This document shows positions 17,583 through 25,520 of a stretch of DNA of 64,000 nucleotides, piece by piece. Each line of letters starts with the position of its first letter. Position 1 is the first letter of the stretch. The notes below the pieces were generated by a model, which ran no database searches, had not been told where the DNA came from, and saw only the letters and a program-made list of their open reading frames with translations. Position numbers and translations under genes: made by a program. Source of the stretch: Terriglobus albidus (GTDB lineage Bacteria; Acidobacteriota; Terriglobia; Terriglobales; Acidobacteriaceae). The stretch covers positions 124,001 through 188,000 of the forward strand of contig NZ_JAGTAS010000058.1 in the NCBI RefSeq assembly GCF_025685425.1, in the 5' to 3' direction.

Positions 17583-17762
17583 TGCCTGCCTCTTTCCGTT
17601 ATTGCAACGTACCTTTGGCTAGCCTCGCTTGCTGCTGCGGGGAAGTGCGGCCGGTGCAGCCACCAAATGCGGGCTGCACCTTGTTTGGTGCAAGAATACA
17701 GGCACATCGCTGCCTGTCAAATGAAAGTTGGCTCCTGCAGGGAACCGGCATGGGTTCCGGTT

Positions 17763-18224
17763 CTATTCCAGGAAATCTGCTTCGCGCTTCTTCGCCCAGA
17801 TGACAAATGCAATCGATATACCGGTATAAATAACAATCCAAAGCAAGGTTCGAAGACTGGCATTTACGATCAGACCCCATCGCGTCCAGGTGTGAACGGA
17901 CATATCAATGGTCGCCACCCACCGCTGGTAGGCGGATGCGACCCCGTCGACAACCAACCCGATAAGCCCGGCGTAAAACAATCCCTTCTGCATTTCGTCC
18001 GAACGCCGGAGGTTCTGCCAGGTGATGGGGCTTGTAAGAAAAGCTGTGACGAGGGCGATCAGCGCCCAGATGCCGGCAACAACAACAAAATGCTCATTGA
18101 TATAGTCCCATTTCGTCGCGAATCGAGAGCAGACCGGCCCTAAGGGATTGATAACATAGAAGATATCCGATGCAAGGAACTCGGATACGGCCAGGATCAT
18201 GGAGAGCGCCAATCGAAAATTCAA
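17763..18224 (-). CDS. Hypothetical integral membrane protein (four helices)
   Basis: A 153-aa protein with four predicted transmembrane helices: residues about 7-27 (LSMILAVSEFLASDIFYVI), 47-66 (VVVAGIWALIALVTAF), 84-98 (GLFYAGLIGLVVDGV) and 124-143 (LLWIVIYTGISIAFVIWA). A basic C-terminus KKREADFLE faces the cytoplasm. No enzymatic motif is visible. It stands alone on the minus strand between two short genes; function unknown. Confidence 0.65.
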   Translation of the reverse strand: MNFRLALSMILAVSEFLASDIFYVINPLGPVCSRFATKWDYINEHFVVVAGIWALIALVTAFLTSPITWQNLRRSDEMQKGLFYAGLIGLVVDGVASAYQRWVATIDMSVHTWTRWGLIVNASLRTLLWIVIYTGISIAFVIWAKKREADFLE

Positions 18225-18373
18225 CTCACTAACCTTCCGAAGCGGGGGGAGGGAGAGCCCGCCTCAGTTTCTATTTTCCATCGCCAGCGAACTTTTCTTT
18301 TAGTGTAGACGCAACTTCAGCATTAAATTTGCGTCCTAGCTAATGTAACGCCCACGATGTGCTATTCTCGTTG

Positions 18374-18468
18374 GGTAAAGGATTTATCCGAACAGATGTT
18401 TCGACGTTCGGAAACAAGTTGCGTCACTGGCCTCCCGGCACGAGCAGCGATGTTCGTGCCGTCTTTTT
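18374..18468 (+). promoter_or_regulatory. Structured leader ahead of the PCYCGC-motif gene (attenuator candidate)
   Basis: Three hairpins follow one another: GGGTAAA/TTTATCC around 18374-18389, CCGAAC/GTTCGG at 18388-18393 and 18406-18411 (overlapping the first by two bases, so mutually exclusive at that edge), and a terminator hairpin at 18436-18461. The order competing stem, stem, intrinsic terminator, then start codon 41 bp later is the layout of a transcription attenuator or riboswitch. It does not match any riboswitch class I know. Confidence 0.4.
18436..18468 (+). terminator. Intrinsic terminator upstream of the PCYCGC-motif gene
   Basis: A perfect 8-bp stem CGGCACGA/TCGTGCCG with a 10-nt loop is followed directly by TCTTTTTT, a textbook Rho-independent terminator. 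It sits 41 bp before the ATG at 18510, on the same strand, and not behind any convincing upstream gene. Confidence 0.8.
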
Positions 18469-18509
18469 TCCTTGCCTGCCGTCTAACCCCTCAGAGATCG
18501 ATCTTTCCT

Positions 18510-18950
18510 ATGAAGAAGCGTGTTCTGACCGTAATCGGTATCGCTGTTTTCACCCTGGCTGCCTATGCCCAGTGGTCTAATCCTGCCAGTGACATTCCTG
18601 CATACAACGCAGCGCCACCCAAAGGAGCGCTGCCGCCGATCATGGCCGGCAAGCAGCTCACCGGCGAGTACTTCTCGCACCCCTATCAGGTAAAGGCGTA
18701 TCAGATGGCTGCGAAGGTTTCACCGGTACTGCACCAACTTCCCTGCTATTGCCGTTGCGATCGTTCGATGGGGCATAACAGTTTGCATAGCTGTTTTGAA
18801 GGGACCCACGGCGCCGCCTGCTCTACCTGCATGAAGGAAGCCGTCTTTGCCTATCAGCAGACCAAACTTGGCAAAACACCAGCGCAGATAAGGGCTGCCA
18901 TTGAACGGGGCGAGTGGATGAACCTCGACCTGGAAAAGGCTAGTCTGTAG
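18510..18950 (+). CDS. Exported PCYCGC-motif protein
   Basis: A 146-aa protein with an N-terminal signal peptide (KKRVLTVIGIAVFTLAAYAQ). The mature part contains LPCYCRCDRSMGHNSLHSC, then GTHGAACSTCMKEAVFA. Six Cys, two or three His and a Met-rich context in this order define the PCYCGC-motif family (PF13798 type), whose function is unknown; metal (perhaps copper) binding is plausible from the Cys/His/Met content. The ATG at 18510 begins the signal peptide; longer frames upstream read through the terminator hairpin and are rejected. The TAG stop forms the left end of a mini-copy of the palindromic repeat. Confidence 0.85.
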   Translation: MKKRVLTVIGIAVFTLAAYAQWSNPASDIPAYNAAPPKGALPPIMAGKQLTGEYFSHPYQVKAYQMAAKVSPVLHQLPCYCRCDRSMGHNSLHSCFEGTHGAACSTCMKEAVFAYQQTKLGKTPAQIRAAIERGEWMNLDLEKASL

Positions 18951-18982
18951 AGCACCTTTCCTGTTGCTACAGGGAATGCTCC
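18948..18982 (+). repeat. Minimal copy of the palindromic repeat (arms only)
   Basis: TAGAGCACCTTTCCTGT and ACAGGGAATGCTCC are joined directly by about 4 nt. This is the two terminal arms of the ~115-bp element without its centre, making a compact hairpin. As in larger copies, it begins exactly on the TAG stop codon of the preceding gene. Confidence 0.7.
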
Positions 18983-19024
18983 AGGGCGAAGAGAAGTGGT
19001 AAAATCAGTAGTTGAGGAGTGATG

Positions 19025-19053
19025 AGCCAGCCCCTGAACCCTCGGGGCTGGCT
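19025..19053 (+). terminator. GC-rich hairpin upstream of ssrA
   Basis: A 10-bp perfect stem AGCCAGCCCC/GGGGCTGGCT with a 9-nt loop, followed by TTCGCG rather than a T run. It lies 54 bp before the tmRNA. It could terminate transcription from the PCYCGC gene or be part of the tmRNA precursor leader. Confidence 0.45.
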
Positions 19054-19106
19054 TTCGCGTCTCAGGGCAGCTCCCCAGGGAGCACCAGATGGGTCTTTCA
19101 CAAGAT

Positions 19107-19457
19107 GGGGGCGTCACGGTTTCGACGGGATTGCGTGCGGCTGAGAGGCATGCCGGGGTGTGAACACCCGTAATCGCTCACAAAACTATAAGTGCCAACA
19201 ACAACCTGGCTCTTGCTGCTTAATTAACTAAGTAGCCGACCGCTTGGGCTTCGCCTATGGGCCCATACCGGTCGTCGCACAGTAGGCTGGCCCAAAGCGT
19301 TCCGCCTGGACGCAGAGGGTGAGATCGATCAGGCTGGTTTCGAGCGTATCTTTGTCCGTTCTTAGCGCTCGTTACGAGATTTAGAACAGGAAAAAGCATG
19401 AAAGCTCTTCGTCGACAGTAGTTTCGGACGCGGGTTCGACTCCCGCCGCCTCCACCA
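19107..19457 (+). ncRNA. ssrA: tmRNA (transfer-messenger RNA)
   Basis: One-piece tmRNA of 351 nt. The 5' end GGGGGCGTCACGGTTTCGAC pairs with the 3' end CGCCTCC plus discriminator A and encoded CCA, and the T arm GCGGGTTCGACTCCCGC is intact. The tag reading frame at 19194-19223 encodes ANNNLALAA followed by TAA, ending in the LAA degron recognised by ClpXP-type proteases. It rescues stalled ribosomes by trans-translation. It is expected to be single-copy and chromosomal; its neighbours here are unrelated. Confidence 0.97.
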
Positions 19458-19538
19458 TCCTTACCCTTCAATCGCTTACGACAAAACACCCACGACAATC
19501 CATGATTGTGTTCATACCGATATTTTCAATTCACCATC

Positions 19539-20447
19539 GTGGACGAATCGATCGATACTGGTTTCGGTGTGCGTAAACGATTCTGCGTAGTCCACAATCC
19601 CAATGCCGGCACCCGTGGACGCCTGCTGTTTCGAAATACCGTTCGCGAGCTGCAGCGGGCTGGCTGTCACATCTTTATTGTCGATACGACGCAGCATGAA
19701 CGCGGTGAGCGTATCGCCAAAGACGCAGCGCTAAGTGGACGGTTCGATGCGATCATTGCTGCCGGTGGTGACGGAACGTTGCATGATGTGCTTTGCGGCA
19801 TTGCCGGCTCAGACATTCCACTTGGCCTGATCCCTTCAGGGACCGCCAACGTCTTCAGCCGGGAGATAGATCTACCAACCACGCCTATTGCCCTCGCGGA
19901 AGCCTTGATGCATGGCCCTGCCTTCAATGTCCCCATCAGTACTTGCAATGGACGCCCATTCACGTTCGTCGTGGGTGTAGGCTTTGATGCTGCAGCAGTC
20001 CAAATATTCGAAAAATATCGAGCACGCCGCTTCGGAATATTCGGAGTAGTAGCGGCGGCCCTGGCCGCCCTCTTGATACATAACGGACAAGCCATTGCAA
20101 TTCGGACCGCTGAGGAGGAGTGGATCGCTCACTGGGTCCTCATCACGCGAATACGGCGTTTTGCAGGTCGTCTGAAATTAACGCCGCATGCAGATATAGG
20201 GCGATCGGCCTTCCAGATTGTAAGTTTCAAGCAAAAGGGAAAACTTAGCCTCGCCCTTCAACTGACCAGAATGCTGTTTGCCGCGCCTCCTCAGAGCCGC
20301 GATATTCGAATCAGCGAATGCCACCAGGTCTTCCTTAAAGGAAGTGGATCAATCCCAGTCCAGATCGACGGGGAACTCATTGAAGGGTTGCCTTTACAGT
20401 GTCAATTTCTGACACGTCACGTGCCAATTATTACCGGCAATAAATAA
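19539..20447 (+). CDS. Diacylglycerol-kinase-like lipid kinase (YegS/LCB5 type)
   Basis: About 302 aa. The catalytic domain begins FCVVHNPNAGTRGR and contains the nucleotide-binding AAGGDGTLHDVLCGIAG block, then LGLIPSGTANVFSREI, the family signature for bacterial DgkB/YegS and sphingosine-kinase-like enzymes. The C-terminal half has the usual beta-sandwich with QIDGELIEGLP. The product phosphorylates diacylglycerol or a related lipid at the inner membrane. The start is uncertain: TTG 19506, GTG 19539 and GTG 19569 are all in frame and none has a clear ribosome-binding site. It begins about 80 bp after ssrA. Confidence 0.85.
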   Translation: MDESIDTGFGVRKRFCVVHNPNAGTRGRLLFRNTVRELQRAGCHIFIVDTTQHERGERIAKDAALSGRFDAIIAAGGDGTLHDVLCGIAGSDIPLGLIPSGTANVFSREIDLPTTPIALAEALMHGPAFNVPISTCNGRPFTFVVGVGFDAAAVQIFEKYRARRFGIFGVVAAALAALLIHNGQAIAIRTAEEEWIAHWVLITRIRRFAGRLKLTPHADIGRSAFQIVSFKQKGKLSLALQLTRMLFAAPPQSRDIRISECHQVFLKGSGSIPVQIDGELIEGLPLQCQFLTRHVPIITGNK

Positions 20448-20593
20448 AGCACCTCTCTGCCCAATCTCCGTTGTGCTCCCGGCTGGATCGGCAAGCCGAT
20501 CTCTCATTTGAGAGCAATCTGGATGATCAGAGAAGCCAGATATTTCCTTAAAGCCCGCCAGGCGCATCCTACTTCATCAACAAGAGGTTAACC

Positions 20594-20899
20594 ATGACGC
20601 GGCTTCTCAAATCCGTCGCTATGTTTTTCCTGATAGTGACGTTTCTTACGCCGCTTCTGGAGTGTTTCGATGGTTGGGACCGTCCAGGACTTACCAACGA
20701 CATCGAGTTCTCAGGCTTCCTCATCGTGGTATTGATCATGCTCGCGTTGCTTGCCGTTGTAGCAACCGCGCGGCGATTCTTGGATGCGCAGTGCTATTTG
20801 ACAGTAGCCGAACTCCGATGTGTGATGCCTGGGCGCTTCTCCTCTTCAACGAAGAGCATCGTCATTGCTCCTCTCCTCATCCTGCCGTTGCGTACTTGA
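20594..20899 (+). CDS. Small membrane protein of unknown function
   Basis: A 101-aa protein with two predicted transmembrane helices (VAMFFLIVTFLTPLLE and FSGFLIVVLIMLALLAVVATA). An AAGAGG ribosome-binding site lies just before the ATG at 20594. No family is recognised. The basic C-terminal region is less convincing and a frameshift near 20800-20900 cannot be excluded. It is followed by the PAP2 gene, with which it may share a transcript. Confidence 0.55.
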   Translation: MTRLLKSVAMFFLIVTFLTPLLECFDGWDRPGLTNDIEFSGFLIVVLIMLALLAVVATARRFLDAQCYLTVAELRCVMPGRFSSSTKSIVIAPLLILPLRT

Positions 20900-21006
20900 T
20901 ACCTGGATCGAAGTGTGCCTGCCGCGCTTCATGTGAAGCGCTCAACATGCTGCACCCTGCCCGCGAACTCGCGGAAGGCCCTCTTCTATATCCAGGATCT
21001 GAACCG

Positions 21007-22068
21007 ATGCGAATCACAAGTGCTGTGCGTTTTGGCGTCCCGAGTCTTCCGATAGGTGAAGTACTCTCTTCTGTCTCCCTTCCGCAGACCGCAACGAACG
21101 GCTTGGCTATCAATGCAACTGCTCTACAGGGCTTGCTCTCATTCGTGATATTTGTTTTGATTTGTGCCGTCCCATCGATCGTCGCACAGGACAATTCATC
21201 CACCTCACAATCACAGCAGAACTCGGTTCCGGCCGACCAGAACAAGCCCCCACAGCAGGAAACGCCACAGCCGCAGAAAAATCCAGCTGCCCAAGCCAAC
21301 CTGCCGAACGCGCCATCTTCGCTTATCACCGCCAAACCGCATGGTCTGGGACAGATTCCGCTCGAAGACGTCCCCCACCCGCCAGTCACGCTCAAGCGAA
21401 TTCCGCTTAATGTTGTGGGCGATACGTATCGTATCTTTACTTCCCCGATCTACATCCGCAGGACCGATTTCAGGTGGATACTTCCGCTTGCAGCCGCGGC
21501 AGCGGTCTCACTCAAGCAGGATAGTCACGTTGCGCGCGATATCGTCAGCCATGATCCGGGATTCAACAACGCTGCCGACAATGTCTCCTACGCTTTGGAG
21601 TACGGCTATGTTGCCGGGTCGGCCGCAATGTTTGGGATGGGAATCGCTCGCCATAACGAGCACCTTCAGGAGACAGGTCTACTCTCCGGTGAGGCGGAAG
21701 GTGATGCTCAGATCTTTCAGCAGATCGTTAAGTTCGCTTCTTTCCGCGAACGCCCCAATGTCGATAACTATGCTGGCAACTTCTACCAGCTTTCCTCGGG
21801 GACGAACTCCTCTTTCATCTCGGGCCACTCCATCACGGCATGGTCCGCCGCCGCGGTGATCGCTGCGGAATATCCGTCACCGTGGAAGCAAGTCGCAGTT
21901 TACTCCGGAGCAACCGCCACTTCTCTCACACGTGTTCTTGCCGAAAAACACTTCCCCACGGATGTCCTTCTTGGCTCCGCGGCTGGATGGATGATCGGTC
22001 ACTATGTCGTCCGAGCCCATCATCACTTTCCGATTTATCGACATCATGGAAACCAGCCGCCAGTCTAG
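21007..22068 (+). CDS. PAP2-family membrane phosphatase
   Basis: About 353 aa. A hydrophobic segment ending LICAVPSIVAQ acts as signal or anchor, followed by a Gln/Pro-rich linker. The phosphatase domain carries the three PAP2 signatures: KFASFRERPN (motif 1), FISGHSITAW (motif 2, SGH) and TRVLAEKHFPTDVLLGS (motif 3, R-x5-H-x3-D). Such enzymes dephosphorylate phosphatidic acid, undecaprenyl pyrophosphate or related lipids on the periplasmic side. The ATG at 21007 was chosen because the frame upstream overlaps the previous gene; an earlier start is possible. Near the DAG-kinase-like gene, it may take part in lipid recycling (inference). Confidence 0.85.
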   Translation: MRITSAVRFGVPSLPIGEVLSSVSLPQTATNGLAINATALQGLLSFVIFVLICAVPSIVAQDNSSTSQSQQNSVPADQNKPPQQETPQPQKNPAAQANLPNAPSSLITAKPHGLGQIPLEDVPHPPVTLKRIPLNVVGDTYRIFTSPIYIRRTDFRWILPLAAAAAVSLKQDSHVARDIVSHDPGFNNAADNVSYALEYGYVAGSAAMFGMGIARHNEHLQETGLLSGEAEGDAQIFQQIVKFASFRERPNVDNYAGNFYQLSSGTNSSFISGHSITAWSAAAVIAAEYPSPWKQVAVYSGATATSLTRVLAEKHFPTDVLLGSAAGWMIGHYVVRAHHHFPIYRHHGNQPPV

Positions 22069-22096
22069 CTTCGACCTCCAAGCCCAAGCTAAACGA

Positions 22097-22186
22097 CCAC
22101 CGGCTGAAAGCCGGTGGGTTTGATTGCGACTGAAAGTCGCCAGTTTGCGGCTGAAGCCGCCTGAAGGGTGTCCGGCTGAGAGCCGG
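22097..22186 (+). repeat. Array of four small hairpins next to IS200-like transposase
   Basis: Four imperfectly similar hairpins stand in a row: CCACCGGCT-GAA-AGCCGGTGG (22097-22117), GCGACT-GAA-AGTCGC (22126-22140), GCGGC-TGAA-GCCGC (22147-22160) and CCGGCT-GAG-AGCCGG (22172-22186). All share a CT-GAA-AG-like loop. They lie just beyond the 3' end of the transposase gene; a related CCGCCT/AGGCGG hairpin lies on the other side (22667-22680). Confidence 0.8.
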
Positions 22187-22187
22187 C

Positions 22188-22640
22188 TTAAGGCTCGCTC
22201 GGCGCTGTGATCTTGAAGTTCTCACCGGGGTCTTCCCACTTCTGAGTTTCGATGTAGCGCTTGACTGTCTCCTCGTCCACCGCGCCTACGCTCGCACAGA
22301 AATACCCCCGCGCCCACAGGTGTTGGCCCCAATAACGCTTTTTCAACTGGGGAAATTCCGCCTGCAGCATCCGGCTCGATCTCCCCTTCATGTACTGCAC
22401 CAGCTTGGCGGGCGCTAACTGCGGTGGCACGCTCACCAGCATGTGCACGTGATCCGGGCTCACTGCTCCCTGCACGATAACCACCTCACGACCTTGGCAG
22501 ATCTGACGCAGCAGATCTCGTGTACGCTCCGCCACCTCGCCGCTAAGCACCTTGTAGCGGTACTTCGTCACCCAGATCACGTGGTACTTTACATCCCACA
22601 CCGCGTGCGAGTTTTGTCGATACTCCACCATCCTCGCCAT
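22188..22640 (-). CDS. tnpA: IS200/IS605-family TnpA transposase (Y1, HUH)
   Basis: A 150-aa complete Y1 transposase. The HUH motif is DHVHM (His64, His66), and the catalytic Tyr is most likely Tyr129 in VKRYIETQ, followed by the conserved Gln. The N-terminal WDVKYHVIWVTKYRYKVL block is typical. It cuts and pastes single-stranded DNA using subterminal hairpins. No TnpB/IscB gene is adjacent, so this is an IS200-like single-gene element. It appears intact and sits between the PAP2 gene and the AraC regulator, flanked by hairpins on both sides. Confidence 0.95.
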   Translation of the reverse strand: MARMVEYRQNSHAVWDVKYHVIWVTKYRYKVLSGEVAERTRDLLRQICQGREVVIVQGAVSPDHVHMLVSVPPQLAPAKLVQYMKGRSSRMLQAEFPQLKKRYWGQHLWARGYFCASVGAVDEETVKRYIETQKWEDPGENFKITAPSEP

Positions 22641-22755
22641 TATCTAGCAAGGAGGCTGGAAGCTATCCGCCTAAAGGCGGAGGGCTTAGACCTGGAGGCG
22701 GAAGCTAAAGCATCTGGCGGATCTCTTCTCTCACCTCGACGCTTCAACAAGCAAC

Positions 22756-23682
22756 TCAAGCTTGGGCTGCACGAGCGTACTGGCCAGGAGTAACGCCAAA
22801 TATCCGCTTGAAGTGGCGCGTGAGATGACTTTGGTCGACAAACCCAAGTGCGCCTGAAGCATCCGATAATGGCACACCCGAGTGTACGAGCGATTTTGCA
22901 CGTTCCACGCGCAGTTGCAGCAGGTACGCGTGCGGCGTCAGGCCGACAGTCTTTTGGAACACCCGTGTGAAGTGAGATACACCATACGGAGAATGCTGCG
23001 AGAGTTCCTCAAGGCTCAGGTTTCGATGACAGTTTGCTTCGAGATATTGCAGCGCGGTATCGACTGCCGTCGCGTCCGCTCTGACATCTAAATCAGTGGG
23101 CTTCCTATCCACATATCGATCAGCCAGATCGTGAAAGATAGAGGCAAACGACGATTCGAATTCGAGCCGTTGACCTTTGGACTCCAGAGCAACGTGGAGA
23201 TGGAATAGTTTGTTGGCCAATTCGCGGTCTTGAACAAAGGCGCGCTTAAAGGTTGCGACATCCGGTCGATTGCCCGGCGAAAGCGCCGTAAGAAACGACG
23301 GAGACAGATAGAACATCCTGAAACTCCAGCCCGACTCGCCGGCTGGTGCAGGAGCATGGATTTCGCCGGGATTGAGAAGCAGTACCGTACCCGAACCGAG
23401 GACGTGCTCTTCTCGCCGACAGAAGGTTCTCATCGAACCTCGATCGATGACTCCAATCGCAGGAATACGGTGGAAGTGTTTGGCGAACTGGTACTTCCGG
23501 TATGAGCCATGAAAAAGTTCTACTTCGCGAAGACTGGTGTGGCGCCAGAGCTTGGCGTGGTCCTCTTTCTGCAGCGGCTCTTCTTCGTGGTCGCGCAGAA
23601 TCTCGGAAGCAGACGATACGACAGGATGGCTGGATGAGAAGAAAACAGAGGATTTAGCACTACTGTCTGGATCCATATCCAT
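22756..23682 (-). CDS. AraC-family transcriptional regulator
   Basis: A 308-aa protein. The N-terminal cupin (AraC_binding type) has HFHRIPAIGVIDRG and NPGEIHAP. The C-terminal double helix-turn-helix has LEELSQHSPYGVSHFTRVFQ and LSDASGALGFVDQSHLTRHF, then FGVTPGQYAR. It is divergent, by less than 100 bp, from the TolC-YtcA-HlyD-FUSC efflux operon and is very probably its regulator, responding to a small aromatic or toxic compound. Its N-terminal tail of about 45 aa is longer than needed for the fold. Confidence 0.93.
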   Translation of the reverse strand: MDMDPDSSAKSSVFFSSSHPVVSSASEILRDHEEEPLQKEDHAKLWRHTSLREVELFHGSYRKYQFAKHFHRIPAIGVIDRGSMRTFCRREEHVLGSGTVLLLNPGEIHAPAPAGESGWSFRMFYLSPSFLTALSPGNRPDVATFKRAFVQDRELANKLFHLHVALESKGQRLEFESSFASIFHDLADRYVDRKPTDLDVRADATAVDTALQYLEANCHRNLSLEELSQHSPYGVSHFTRVFQKTVGLTPHAYLLQLRVERAKSLVHSGVPLSDASGALGFVDQSHLTRHFKRIFGVTPGQYARAAQA

Positions 23683-23769
23683 ACCTTAATCGTACAGTAG
23701 TTTTTCCCGAAAGCTTCAAAAGCGTTTTTGTACAAGACATCGGTGCCGTCCTGTTTCCAAACTGGTTCT

Positions 23770-25209
23770 GTGCAAAAGTATCGAGCATTTCTGCTGCCAT
23801 TAGCGTTCCTGTTGACGTCAATTCCGATCGCTTCGGCACAGAAGGCCCCCTCATCCCCAGTTCAGCCATGGCAACCGACCCACAGTCTTTTCGGAAAAGA
23901 ACCGGTACCTCTCTACCGGCATGAAGCGGAGCTCGACGGCGACACCGTTTACACCCTTGGTCAACTGATCGACTTCGCCGAAGACAACAATCCATCCACC
24001 CATGCGGCATGGGCGACAGCACGAGCCGCTGCTTCGTCTCTCGGCATCGCCCGGAGTGAGCTCTATCCGACGGTGATTGCCTTGGCAGGTGGAAGGACTT
24101 TCCTCAATCCACCTCTTCTCTATTCATCGTTCTACCTGCAAGACATCGGCGCATTTGAAACCGCATTGAATCTGGATTACACCCTCGTTGATTTTGGGGC
24201 CAGGCGCGATGAGATCAATGCGGCGAAGGCTCGGCTCCTGGCTGCGAATCTCAATTTCAATAACGAGCATCTCGTCCTGATCCAGAAAGTATCGGCGGCC
24301 TACTACCGGTTGCTCAATGCCATCGGGCTACGTAAAGCAGCAGAAGTCACGCTGAATGACGCCCGGACCGTTGAGAATGCCGTACGTGATCGCAAAGCGA
24401 ACGGTCTGGCGACATTGCCCGATCTCCTTGAGGCGGAGGCAGCCCGCGCCAAAGCCGAGTACGAGTTGCAGAGCATGATCGGTAATGAAAAAACAGCTTT
24501 TGGCGACCTCGCAACGGTTCTCACGGCCTCTCCCGTAAAACCGTTCAAGGTGCAGGAGCTAAGTAATATCTCCATCCCGGATGCATTGGACCATAGCGTA
24601 GAAGACGAGATTGAGGCTGCGTATCAAACTCGTCCGGACCTGCTTGCAAATATTGAGCAGGTAAAAGCGTCCGATGCTGAGATCAAGCTTGCGCGCTCTG
24701 CATACTTCCCCAAGTTGACCTTCGATGGCTCGAAGGGATGGCTGCGGGCGTGGGGCAAACAGGAAAAGAATAATGGGACCTACGGAAAGACATTTACCTA
24801 TGACGCCAAGCTGAGCCTGACATGGACCGTCTTTGACGGCTTCAAACGGGAAAATCGTCTGTCCCGAGCTAAGGCCGAACACGACGCGGCGATTGAAGAA
24901 GTTCGCGAAAAAGAGGACGCCATTGCCGATCACGTTTGGGCAGACTACGCCAATGCCCAAACGGCGCTCGACCAGAAGAAGGCCGCGGCATCTTTACTTA
25001 ATGCCTCAAACGAGTCTTACTCGGCGGCCGTTGAATCTTACCGCGATGGCGTTCGCAACATCCTGGACGTTCTTTCCGCAGAACGCGACCTCGCAAATGC
25101 AAGAGCTATCGACGTGACTGCTCGCACACAGGTGTTGCAGAGCTTTATGAATCTTGCCTTCAGAACCGGAGCACTTCTGTCTGAACACCCGAAAGGTAAC
25201 CACCCGTGA
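23770..25209 (+). CDS. TolC-family outer-membrane efflux protein (MdtP-like)
   Basis: About 479 aa. The signal peptide (YRAFLLPLAFLLTSIPIASA) suggests the GTG at 23770; a TTG at 23728 is also in frame. It has the duplicated outer-membrane-efflux-protein repeat with long heptad helices (LDYTLVDFGARRDEINAAKA and its second-half counterpart LSLTWTVFDGFKRENRLSRA). TolC proteins form the trimeric outer-membrane duct of tripartite pumps. It is the first gene of a four-gene operon and overlaps ytcA by 4 nt (GTGA). With the adaptor and FUSC protein downstream it forms an MdtNOP-type drug-efflux system. Confidence 0.9.
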   Translation: MQKYRAFLLPLAFLLTSIPIASAQKAPSSPVQPWQPTHSLFGKEPVPLYRHEAELDGDTVYTLGQLIDFAEDNNPSTHAAWATARAAASSLGIARSELYPTVIALAGGRTFLNPPLLYSSFYLQDIGAFETALNLDYTLVDFGARRDEINAAKARLLAANLNFNNEHLVLIQKVSAAYYRLLNAIGLRKAAEVTLNDARTVENAVRDRKANGLATLPDLLEAEAARAKAEYELQSMIGNEKTAFGDLATVLTASPVKPFKVQELSNISIPDALDHSVEDEIEAAYQTRPDLLANIEQVKASDAEIKLARSAYFPKLTFDGSKGWLRAWGKQEKNNGTYGKTFTYDAKLSLTWTVFDGFKRENRLSRAKAEHDAAIEEVREKEDAIADHVWADYANAQTALDQKKAAASLLNASNESYSAAVESYRDGVRNILDVLSAERDLANARAIDVTARTQVLQSFMNLAFRTGALLSEHPKGNHP

Positions 25210-25508
25210 ATAAGAATCATCCGGAGCGTACGACCGGCACGCCCGTTCCGAAACTGTTGACTGTTTTAACCATCTCGGTTCTCGTGGCCGGGCTGAACGG
25301 CTGCTCCTTCTCGCCATCCATAAACGTATTGGGATCGTACTTCCCGGCATGGATCATCTGTTGCGTCGCCGGAATCGCCGTTACGGCGGTAGCGCATTAT
25401 CTCTTTGCGCGCTGGAAGCTATTGGATGAACTGTGGCCGCTTCCGATCCTTTACCCGTGCCTGATCAGCTTTACAGCCTGCACTCTCTGGCTTGTCTTCT
25501 TTCGATAA
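25206..25508 (+). CDS. ytcA: YtcA-family lipoprotein
   Basis: A 100-aa protein starting at the GTG that overlaps the tolC-like stop. A lipobox (VAGLNGC) is followed by the conserved SFSPSINVLGSYFPAWIIC segment, then two transmembrane helices (CVAGIAVTAVAHYLFA and LYPCLISFTACTLWLVF). This matches the small YtcA/DUF1656-adjacent proteins that accompany FUSC-HlyD pumps. It is thought to help assemble or stabilise the inner-membrane component. Its place between the TolC and HlyD genes is the usual operon order. Confidence 0.85.
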   Translation: MNKNHPERTTGTPVPKLLTVLTISVLVAGLNGCSFSPSINVLGSYFPAWIICCVAGIAVTAVAHYLFARWKLLDELWPLPILYPCLISFTACTLWLVFFR

Positions 25509-25520
25509 CGAGGACCCACA

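Noticed and set aside
18360-18470. Known riboswitch (cobalamin, c-di-GMP, fluoride, guanidine) upstream of the PCYCGC gene
   Set aside because: None of the diagnostic conserved motifs of these classes is present in order; kept only as an unclassified leader.
20662-21006. N-terminal extension of the PAP2 frame
   Set aside because: Overlaps the small membrane protein in another frame and lacks membrane or phosphatase features; a later start is more likely.
22188-22640. RAYT (REP-associated) transposase rather than IS200
   Set aside because: The short length and the IS200-type N-terminal block with a single late Tyr fit TnpA of IS200/IS605 better than the RAYT family.
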